Shown here piece by piece: positions 55,947 through 64,000 of a DNA stretch of 64,000 nucleotides. The stretch covers positions 42,959,115-43,023,114 of the forward strand of contig NC_045138.2 of assembly GCF_008831285.2 (NCBI RefSeq), given 5' to 3'. The notes under the pieces are model-generated. The model saw only the letters and a list, made by a program, of their open reading frames with translations, was not told the DNA's origin and searched no databases. Position 1 is the first letter of the stretch. Each line of letters begins with the position of its first letter. A program made the position numbers and the translations under genes. The DNA comes from Nymphaea colorata. Taxonomy: Eukaryota; Streptophyta; Magnoliopsida; Nymphaeales; Nymphaeaceae.

Positions 55947-58900
55947 TATATGTGTGTGTGTGTGTCAAAAAATTTCAAACAGAATAACACATTCACACAT
56001 ATATATATCAAAAAATTACAAATAGAATAACATATTTATAAATCATGATCCAAAATTTATCAGTCTTGATTCTCAAATACATCAACTTTTTTGATTCTCA
56101 TTCTCTTCAGTCGCATAATTAACATACAAAATACATCAACTTTCTTGAATCTCATTCTCCTCAGTCACATCATCAAGATTAGAAGGAGCAACAGGTTCTG
56201 TAAGGTCCATATTAAGAGCATGCAAATCATGTTCCCCTTCAAGGTCCACGTCAATGTCCTCTGGATTAACATCCCAATACTTGGATGATCCTGAACTGCA
56301 AGTCGCCACAAAATCAAAATATGATTTAACTTTTAAGTTAATATTAACTTTAAACAACCAACATAATATACAAATGTAATTATGTATACATACCAAAGAT
56401 ACAAAAAGAAAGAAATACCTGTAAGCATCTGAAGTACGTGAAAGCAAGCGTAGGTTGGACTGGACATAAACTAAATCTTTTGCTCGCTCATTGGTTAGCT
56501 TATTTCTCTTGATATTGTGAATTTGAGAATAAGTGCTCCAATTTCTTTCACAACATGAAGAGGTTGCAGGTTGAGATAATAATTTCAACGCAAGTTGCTG
56601 GAGATTTGTTGTCGCTGCTCCAAAACATAACCACCAATTAACAGGATCTTCTTCATCTCTTGCCATTGTAGCTTGTACTGAATCACTTCTTCCACCAGAG
56701 AAGCTCGCAAACTCACTATTTATTATCTTCAACCGATGAGAATCAGAATATAGTCTTCCCAAACATATCTCCCTATTTTTTGATATTTCTGGATTTCGAT
56801 TAGGAGGAACATGACCAGTACCTCCTGCCAACCATGTTTGTCCATAATATTTGGGATTTAAGGAGTGTGCCACATAATGCAAAGGGTTATTGCTTCTATT
56901 CCATCTTCTTACTAAAATTTTATGCACATGATCGAAAAACTCAGAATCATCAAGTGCAACATTCTTCTTCTCCTGTCTAAGAATGATGTTTTGAATTTTT
57001 TCAATCATGTTATCCCACATATCATAAACTCTATGAAGCATGGGTCCTTCTTTGTCAACTTCTCTCAACATCTGCCAAATAGGCTCTTTAAACTGTAGAA
57101 AATATGAAATCTTATCCCACCATTCATCTTCTAAAATACATTTTTTAATTTGTTGAGCCTTCACAATGTCATCACTCCAGTAAAACTCCCAATCATTGTC
57201 AGTCACCATAAGTGTTAATGTATGTTTCACCTGTTTTATTCTTTTTATCATTACAATAATGGATGCAAAACGAGTCTCTGCTACCTTCAACAATTTCAAA
57301 TCAGAATGCCTATTAAATATAGCAAGAGCATTGTTGTGGTTTACAACAAAATTTCTGATGTTTCTAACATCATGCTCAAGCTCCTCAATCCAAGAACATA
57401 ATATACCAGCATTTGTATCATCATTTGATGGGTTGCAAATACTTTTAAGTGTTAGATTTATATTGTGTGCCACACAAGGAGTCCAGAATATGTGACTATA
57501 CTTGGGATCACTTGCCAAATTCATCTCTGCTCGTTGGCAAACTGGAGCATTATAAGTAATAATTTGCACAACATTATCTTCACCCACTTCTTTGATGACT
57601 TCTATAAATAACCCTTTTAAATATTCATCATCTTTATACTCCCCAGATGCATCAACACATTTCAAGAAGATTGGTCCATCAAGCGAATAAGCAATAAAAT
57701 TGATCAGTAGCCGTCTTTGTATATCAGTCCACCCGTCGGAAACAATGGATACTCCATATTGTTTCCATGAAAATTTCTTCTTTTCTAATAATTTTTCGAT
57801 GTTTGCCTTCTCTTATGCAAGAATTCTCAACTTTTCTGAACTCGAGGGTACATAACCACTCAAACTGCAATTAGCCAAACCTGTAACAACATCTTTCCAA
57901 TAAGGACTTCTGGCTATATTAAAAGGAAGTGAACTTGCAAAAAAAAACCTTCCGATTCTTCTATCCATCTCTGCCCTTCCCATAGTTTTGAATACTTGTT
58001 CTAATTTTTTGGTATCCCTGCTTGCCATGTTCATTTTTCTTTTCTTTGAAGCATCTTCACCTTCCTCAATAGCATAAATAGGAACAGATAGTTCACTTGA
58101 CTGGGCTGAAGATTTGTTCGTCTTAGCTGCATCGTGTTCTTTTTTTATCTGCTTCATCGATTCTTTGCTAACTTTTTGACATGGTCGAATTCCAAAACAT
58201 GGGATATGCAATAAATGTGCCTTGCAACGTGTATAAGAGCCAGTGAACGTCTTATTACAAAAATTGCAAGAAAATATTATATTCCCACCGCCACCTGGTG
58301 CTTTTCCAAGTTTTTTCACATACCGCCAAAGAGGCTGAGATGGATTATCCAAGCCTAATGCTGTGGTATTAACACTACTACTGCTGCTTGCCATATTTCC
58401 ACTTCCACTCGTAGGCATCGTTTCTTTTCCCTTATCAGCCATTACAACTTATATGAAAAGCACCTAACAAGAGCTGCAAAGACGCACACAAAAAAGAACA
58501 CGATGACCATCAGTCACTAAACTTCCCCAAACTGTCAAGATTTTTACAGAATCAGTCACTAAACTTCCCCAAACAGTCACGATTTTTACAAAATAACTTT
58601 GGCAAAGACTTCCCCAAAATCGAACACGCTGTAAATAACGCAAAAAAAAAAAAAAAAATTTCTATTGAACATGCTGTAAATAACACGCATAGAAGAACAA
58701 ACGATGTGAAAAACTGATGCATATGAGAACAAATGATGAAAAACTGATGAGGCGCACAACACATGATCAACGATGAAAAAATTATGAAAAACGTAACTAC
58801 GAGATCTAAGAAATGAAGAGGCGCACAACATATAATCAACGATGAGGAGGAGACAGAGTCATAACCATCGAGAGGGAAGGAACAAAGAGGAGGTAGGGAG

Positions 58901-61900
58901 GAGGACAGGAAATAGAAGAAATCGGCAAAATCGAAGCTAATACCGTCCACAGTCACTGCCGTTCGTCCACCGGTCGTCGCTGGTCACCGCCGTTCGTCCA
59001 CCCAAGTCGCCGGTCATCGAACGCCGTCGCCGGTCGCCGCCGTTCGTCCACCCAAGTCGCCGGTCGCCCCAAATGCAGCGTTTGTGAAATGGGTGTGAGG
59101 AAGAAAATCTCGAGGGTTTAGGGCTTCAATCAATCAATTTAACGTTAGATTAGTTTTAAAAGTTAAAAACTTAAAATCGTTAATTTCAAAATTGGACATC
59201 TTTGGACTTGGTCAAGGTTGACCTTGACCGAGTCCGAAAATGGACCAATTTGAACCCGGGTACGTTGACCGTACCCGGTACCGCATTGACCGAATTAGTG
59301 CCGCACCGGTAGCCGTACTGGTACCGTGCGGGTACTCCTCCTTAGGAGGAGTACCCGTGTGACATAGACTACAAGTAAGAATATGATTACAGTTTCATCA
59401 ATCATGGAAAAAATGAAATGTGAATGCTAAGCTAGCAATGGTAGCTGGTATTTCTGAGATGGACCAAAATATTTATTTCCCTGTGCCCTTTTATTTCTCT
59501 CAGTATTGACCCACTTTATTTTGTCCTCCATTTCCATCCATAAGCTACAACCAAAGGCACTTGGACTGAAGGAATAAAACCAATGCCTAAAATATTTTTG
59601 AAGTAGAGCCTGTTAGAGAAAAGAGTATAATCCACTAAGCCACTCTTTCCTAGTCCACAGAACAAGGTTCTGACATGCCCCCAGCAATAATAACAGGAAA
59701 ATAATTGCAATTTTGGTCTATGATTGATTCAAGTATTAAATGGGTCACACACACCATTAGATCAGCTAGTGGCAAGCAGAGTTGATTTATACAAAATTGA
59801 GGACCTCATTTTTGGTTTACCTGCAAGTGCAGCAAGGGTAACTCCTTCCTAAGGACATAACTTAGTATAAAAAGGTCTGGTTGTGTCACAAGGTGGGGTT
59901 CAGTATATCCAATTGTGACACAAGAAGCTCACGCTCCAAGTAATGCATCTCCATTATCAAGCTCAAGGGCAGGGTATGCCAAGCTGGAAAATTGGTTTCT
60001 TCAGGAGGGCCTCATTATGGGCATAAAACATGTACAGAATAGGGCAAAAACTCGAAAGTTGTCAATAGGTGGTTGGTTACTCATGAAGTGAACCCAAATA
60101 GCATGGGTGCTGACCTGAACCTTATCTCAGTAACATGTGACTACGTTTGGTCTATGATTTTTTATCAGCATCCTACCTAACCCTTTCTGTTTGCGATGCT
60201 TCTTATTTAGAAGCAACATTTCTTACCTTGTAGAAACTGGAAGGTCCTGATTGATGGAATTGAACCCATGTGGATGAGCTGTTTGGGACCAAACAGGCTG
60301 ATATAAATTAGTGAATCCTCATGTGGTTAGTGGTTAGCACACTATAAAGTGTAAAGTCACTGCACTTTACATTTTTTCCTTTAAGATGTTACAGGAGTCA
60401 CAAATTGGATTTGATTTCTAGCTTAGTGACTGGAGTCTATTCTAGATTTTGTAATAGGGTCTGACCTTTCCTACATGCCAACATACACATATGCGCAAAA
60501 AGTGCATGGGGATCGACCTGCCTTAGAAGTTTCAAGGTGCTGGTTTGATGTGTTAGAGAATACTGAAAGAGAGTACTGAACATGAACTGAGCTGGGGGGA
60601 GCCACGATTTTTTCTTAGAGGGACAAAATATGAGATTTCTTAAATTTTTGGGCTAATTATATTTTTTCAAAATTTTGACAAGGGGAAAATTCAAATTTTT
60701 GAAAAAATTACCATGTAAAATGTTATTTTTCAAAATTTTGGGGATGGCCACAGCCTCTGCCATCCCCCCTGTCTCTGCCCTGGGAGTGAGTAAATATCCA
60801 AACAAATGAAAATGATCACTAAATTGATGTAAATGTCTTGTGTTCCTGCAACTAATATTGCTGTATGCAGTTCTGCTTTCCGAAGCCTGCTTTCTTTGCC
60901 TTTATTGATTGCCCATTAAGTATTTTTGAAGAGCTTCTATGTTATTTGCGAGACAAGTAGAAATTATAACTTCACATCTTTACAAATATTCCCTCAAGAA
61001 CAAATTACACAATAACAATGTAAAAGAGAAACAATGAAAAATAAATAATACAAATACGATATACTTGGATTTAAGAAACTGTACCTGGTTCTTTTCACCC
61101 ATGAACTCAGACCCAACCTATGGATTTGGTTCTCACCATTTTTCTATCCCTTGTACAATTATTTCTAGTAGGTTCGAGCTCAACGATTTTCTCCCTTTCC
61201 CTTTTGTATATAAATAGGGTTTTTATAGACACTTTTCTTGAATGCTTCCTAATTCCTTTAACATCAATAAAATTGTTAGAAACATCTTTTCATTTGGAAT
61301 ATGCTTATTTTATCCTTAATTTTTGTTTATAATTCTGTTTGGCATACTTTTATGTTACATTCATGTAGAGAGTGTGGGTTCAAGTGGTTATCAATTATCA
61401 TATTTATGTCTGTTGAGGAGGAGATTTGGAGAGAGAGAAAAGAAAATGAATTTGTTTGCCCTAATCCCACAATAAATAGGATTAGGGGGCACACAATTAT
61501 AAAAACAGTCCAAGTTGGTGCCCGTCTAATTTGACAAACGATCCATACGACAAAGGATTAACAAAGGCTTTGTAATCTGCTATGATATCAGGTTTACTGT
61601 CTCCTCCAAAATCCTTGTCTTTCACCATAGAGCCCAAGCCAACAGGAAAGATCAGCCAAGCCAAGCCAACAGGAAAGATCAGCCATCAATATAAGAGAGA
61701 TATGTGCAATCCACAGCACCAGACAAGCAACCAAGTCAACCCACGTCCTGAGATCAGTTCTGAACTAGAAACCCAGCATGATCTGGTCTAAACCACCAAC
61801 GGCAGATCACTAACCAAAACAACCACAGAATAATTAAAGTAGAGCTTCAAATCTAATTTCAAGACAGAAACTAGAAACCCAGCATGATCTGGTCTAATCC

Positions 61901-63275
61901 ACCAACGGCAGATCACTAACCAAAACAACTACAGAACAATTAAGTAGAGCTTCAAATCTAATTGGAAGACAGAAATCTAGCAAAATTTGGATTCAATTGC
62001 CGAAGTATGCAGCCACAAAAATAATGAATCGTAGACTCAAATTTGACTATAAACTTGAGTCTGATAATCACAGCCAGACAAAAGAAATTGTCCTCCAACG
62101 TTAACAGTAGAAAATACCAAACTGCATGGAGGCAACCCATGTAATCAACAGAAAATACGAAATCTGAGACCTAAAACATCCTATGAAAATGCTAATAAAC
62201 TCACGACACTAAACTATTTACCAGAACCCCTTGAAACAACTCTCAACAAGGTCTACATACATCCAGACTTACCTAGGTCCTAGTCAATTTTTACCACTAT
62301 TTTCCAGTTTAACTGATGAGGTCTTAGATCAACTCCAATCCACGGTAGTTCAGACGGCCCAGCATAGACGAGTAAATTCAAGCATAGGTCCACCCAAAAA
62401 AATTCTACAAGCTAGCATCCCTGAGCTACAATATTTTATTTTTTGTCTAAATAGATTTTTACAAATTTTCATTTTTAGGATTGTCCACATCGACACTCCC
62501 ATCCTTGCCTCATTGCACATGGTATGGATACAGGTGCTGCTGGTATGGGCACAAGTGCGGAGTACTTTAAAAAACTTGGTACAGTGACACAGTAGAGTGT
62601 GTGTGTGTGTGTATATATAGATATATATAACAAGATTTTTAAGCAAATAAACACATAAATTCATTGTTTTGCATTTATAAAACATATATTACTGAATAAA
62701 AATGTTAAAATAGATTAAACAAATATAAAAATTACAAAAAACTTACCAAAAAAATATCAAAATTAAGTTTGCCGTGTCCAAGCAATGCCTTGTACCAGCA
62801 CCAGTGTCATTGTCTTGGAAGAAAAAAAATTCCCAGTTGGCAAGTTTATTTTCATGCACTAATTGAAACACTTGAGTACAAAACAAAGAAGGATTTTTCA
62901 ATAGTAATAAAGCAGGTATAACTTTGCCACTTGCCTTAAAGTCATGGATTACTTTGGAAGAAATGCTACATGAATCTTGGTTCCTCCTCTTTTTTCAGCT
63001 GTATGGTATTTGATTTGGTTGTGCATCGGTTTCAAACTAATAAAAGTGACAATTGGTTTTCAGATTACAAAGCGGTCAAGGGAGAATGTTTGCTTTGTTA
63101 TGTTTGTGGATGAGTTAACAATGAAAAGATTGTATGTGGAGGAACTTGCTGTGGATGAAAGAGGATATATTGGCTTATGGAAAATTGTTATTGTAAAGAA
63201 CTTGCCATACACAGATTTACGCAAGGCAGGAAAAGTTCCAAAGTTCTTGTCACACCGGCTTTTCCCAGCATCTAG
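52325..63275 (+). CDS. DUF616 (TOD1/MUCI70-type) putative glycosyltransferase, 5 exons seen, 3' end outside window
   Basis: Exons 52325-52502, 53398-53445, 53619-53966, 54555-54901 and 63064-63275 join in a single frame (phases 1,1,1,0,2) and encode about 377 residues. Residues 1-32 are basic, and about 34-55 form one membrane anchor (SVWITLMVVFFLLYASFVGP), giving a type II topology typical of Golgi enzymes. A variable, acidic, low-complexity stem follows (exons 2-3). The conserved domain starts in exon 4 with SLEERENTFFARDQTLHCGF, then VKGPEESPSTGFDIDEKD, and the family hallmark VVSSCIFGNFDFLRQP. Exon 5 continues with NVCFVMFVDE, YIGLWKIVIVKNLPY and GKVPKFLSHRLFPASR. The family has several Arabidopsis members, including MUCI70 (mucilage/pectin synthesis) and TOD1. 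An EMB2756-like member looks closest by eye, but this is unverified. The rest of the catalytic domain lies beyond base 64000. Intron 4 is 8162 bp and holds a hAT transposon. No inactivating change is visible, so the gene is probably functional. Confidence 0.9.
53398..53445 (+). CDS. Host gene exon 2
   Basis: 48-base microexon-like exon between acceptor TTCAG (53393-53397) and donor GTAATC (53446). It encodes EMDYSLSGNIQKSIT and keeps phase 1 on both sides. Supported by splice sites and frame only, so slightly less certain. Confidence 0.68.
53619..53966 (+). CDS. Host gene exon 3 (luminal stem)
   Basis: Acceptor GCTGTAG (ends 53618), donor GTGGGT (53967). It encodes an acidic, Asn/Glu-rich stem starting DTGQDSDSIDTAARGE and ending in a basic KVKRHRNK run just before the conserved part. 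348 bases, phase 1 kept. Confidence 0.82.
54555..54901 (+). CDS. Host gene exon 4 (start of DUF616 domain)
   Basis: Acceptor TTTTCAG (ends 54554), donor GTATAC (54902). It encodes FPCNIGFLDSTDSIVEPRDF through the hallmark SSCIFGNFDFLRQPASKK and exits in phase 0, matching the phase of exon 5. Confidence 0.92.
55913..55965. repeat. Compound (TA)n(TG)n microsatellite
   Basis: A TA run followed by two TG runs, just inside the left end of the hAT element. A smaller TA run recurs at about 55998-56008. Confidence 0.92.
56136..58442 (-). pseudogene. hAT transposase with BED finger and DUF659, one in-frame stop
   Basis: It starts at 58442 (MADKGKETMPTSGSGN). A BED-type zinc finger lies at about residues 38-80 (PLWRYVKKLGKAPGGGGNI, then FSCNFCNKTFTG and the His residues of CKAHLLH). 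A Lys/Glu-rich linker with a KKRK basic run follows, then the DUF659/RNase H-like core (SPYWKDVVTG; SIVSDGWTD with the first catalytic Asp; FWTPCVAHNINLTLKSI). The C-terminal hAT dimerisation domain reads DPVNWWLCFGAATTNLQQLA, then SSCCERNWSTYSQIHNIKRN. A 123-base intron (56296-56418; donor GTATTT, acceptor TTGCAG) fits near the end and leaves the frame open either way. Two lesions are visible: a TAA at 57813-57815 after residue 209, in frame with the rest, and ITYNA in place of the usual T-D-N-A, i.e. a catalytic Asp changed to Tyr. It was probably active recently but cannot now transpose itself. Confidence 0.93.
58945..59075. repeat. GC-rich short repeats upstream of the transposase
   Basis: CCGTTCGTCCACCCAAGTCG and GTCGCCGGTC boxes recur three or four times between 58945 and 59075, in an otherwise AT-rich area. 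They lie in the presumed promoter/5' UTR of the minus-strand transposase. Confidence 0.7.
61765..61976. repeat. 106-bp tandem duplication in intron 4
   Basis: CTAGAAACCCAGCATGATCT begins adjacent copies at 61765 and 61871 that differ at only a few positions. A separate 24-base duplication (CCAACAGGAAAGATCAGCC) lies at about 61637-61684. Confidence 0.95.
62596..62629. repeat. (TG)n(TA)n microsatellite
   Basis: TG run followed by TATATATAGATATATAT. Confidence 0.9.
63064..63275 (+). CDS. Host gene exon 5 (DUF616 core)
   Basis: Acceptor GGTTTTCAG (ends 63063), donor GTAACT (63276). It encodes ITKRSRENVCFVMFVDEL, then YIGLWKIVIVKNLPYTDLRK and VPKFLSHRLFPASR, the best conserved part of DUF616. 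It exits in phase 2. The next exon (expected Y-S-x-W-x-D-x-K motif) is not in the window. Confidence 0.93.
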
Positions 63276-64000
63276 GTAACTTCTGTAATTGTTAACCTGC
63301 TTCCCACCTGTTTCATCTTTTGAATAATGCATTCTGTGGTTTTCCAAAGTGCAATAATTGTTTGGAACTTTCTGTTTGTACTACTGAAAAAACAGCACAG
63401 AAATCTGACAGATGGCAATCATGTTACATTTAAGTTATTTTTGGTTCTTCAAGCACTATAGTTGACTGGTGTATCATATCCCATGTGGGTGCAGCAAGTT
63501 GGCTGCCGTACTTATGTATACCATGGGTGCTGCTGTTAATATTTGATGGCTGTCATACTTTTTATTCTAAGTTCAAGTATATATGTCTTGGCTTTCAAGC
63601 ACATTAAGTGATATTTCTTAACAAATCCAACTGTATAAGTGGATGAAAAATCTTGAAAATTATTTGATTAAAAAAATCTTGAAAATTATTTGATTAAAAA
63701 AAATCTTGGAACATCAGATCAGTCAGATATAAGGTTTCTAGGATCAGTGGTCTTGGTTTTGTTTGCTCATAAAAATTCTGATCTAGGGAACAAATTTCCA
63801 TGAAATTGTTGAATTTTTATATTTTAGGTATTTTGTCTCCATCTGTACAGTCAGATTTACGAAAACAGCTTAAAGCACTGGAGTCATACGTAGGGGCATA
63901 TTTGGGGAGTTATAATCTGAGGAGCCTATATGAATAATATCTGTCTCAGTGTGTGTTTGTGTGTCTATATATATATATATATGAAGCTCTTTTGAAGGTA
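63276..64000 (+). other. Start of host intron 5
   Basis: No further conserved DUF616 codons are seen before the window ends. Contains a GAAAATTATTTGATTAAAAA duplication (about 63655-63705) and a (TA)n run at about 63967-63981. Confidence 0.6.

Larger units (their letters stand above)
55830..59367 (-). mobile_element. hAT transposon (3538 bp) in intron 4, antisense
   Basis: It is flanked by a perfect 8-bp target duplication ACTACAAG (55822-55829 and 59368-59375), with perfect 10-bp terminal inverted repeats CTATGTCACA (55830-55839) / TGTGACATAG (59358-59367). Subterminal regions contain GGTACCGG- and CGGGTAC-type repeats, including a near-palindromic GGGTACTCCTCC / GGAGGAGTACCC just inside the right end. 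A transposase gene on the minus strand occupies the middle. Coding order and ends fit a full-length hAT element. The intact target duplication and open coding region imply a fairly recent insertion. Confidence 0.95.
59376..63063 (+). other. Remainder of host intron 4 right of the hAT element
   Basis: No gene is recognised. Around 60595-60785 a block starting CTGGGGGGAGCCACG, with AT-rich poly-T/poly-A middle and ending CCATCCCCCCTGTCTCTGCCC, has the look of a common plant miniature element. At 62470-62640 a GGTATGG...GCGGAGTAC...TTTAAAAAACTTGG segment followed by TG/TA runs resembles the left end of the hAT element (55845-55960) and may be a decayed relative. Otherwise non-coding. Confidence 0.5.

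Noticed and set aside
62390-62830. Second hAT-related miniature element in intron 4
   Set aside because: Part of 62510-62640 resembles the left end of the hAT element, but I could not find paired ends or an 8-bp duplication.

Overview
This is nuclear DNA from a seed plant, most likely an angiosperm. The evidence is: spliceosomal introns in the only host gene; Ty1/copia retrotransposons with the plant initiator-Met primer-binding site TGGTATCAGAGC; hAT, PIF/Harbinger and FAR1-type Mutator remnants; a TRIM element; a plant mobile domain pseudogene; and an AT-rich background full of (CT)n, (GA)n and (CTT)n tracts. The species cannot be named from sequence alone. No rRNA, tRNA, CRISPR or organellar feature was recognised.

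Layout. 1-7.8 kb: old intergenic DNA with a copia RNase H/LTR remnant (0.7-1.4 kb), a 28-bp perfect palindrome (6.55 kb) and a Ty3/gypsy integrase tail on the minus strand (7.5-7.8 kb). 8.26-9.2 kb: minisatellite of about 82 bp. 9.35-13 kb: hairpin-bearing, possibly CACTA-like, non-coding DNA. 13.6-15.0 kb: decayed plant mobile domain (PMD) gene. 15.4-20.8 kb: satellite block made of a 27-bp array, a block with a period near 145 bp that shares the same GTGTGAGATAA core, and a short copy of the 27-bp array in reverse orientation. 22.05-23.43 kb: decayed FAR1/Mutator-type transposase (minus strand), followed by another TTATCTCA-rich array. 24.56-26.05 kb: Ty3/gypsy pol remnant (minus strand).

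26.6-49.7 kb is a nested retrotransposon nest. A segment of about 3.4 kb (flank + copia LTR + gag) is tandemly duplicated as copies A and B. Copy B later gained a TRIM (449 bp) and a hAT-type MITE (386 bp). The copia element starting in copy B (copia-1, 32341-49737) is interrupted by a complete copia-2 (35284-40626, perfect TSD GTGTG), by a copia-3 that lacks its 5' LTR (about 40640-45408), and by a 1931-bp PIF/Harbinger-type element (45981-47911, TSD TTA) carrying three adjacent palindromes.

52.3-64 kb holds the one credible host gene: a DUF616/TOD1-MUCI70-type putative glycosyltransferase on the plus strand. Five exons are visible and the 3' end lies outside the window. Intron 4 is 8.2 kb long and contains a nearly intact 3538-bp hAT transposon in antisense orientation, with a perfect 8-bp target duplication. 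Its transposase has one in-frame stop and an apparent loss of a catalytic aspartate.

No clearly new biological system is demonstrated. The most unusual structure is the 13.6-23.9 kb block, where PMD and FAR1/Mutator remnants sit with related satellite arrays in opposite orientations. It could be one very large decayed Mutator-like element.
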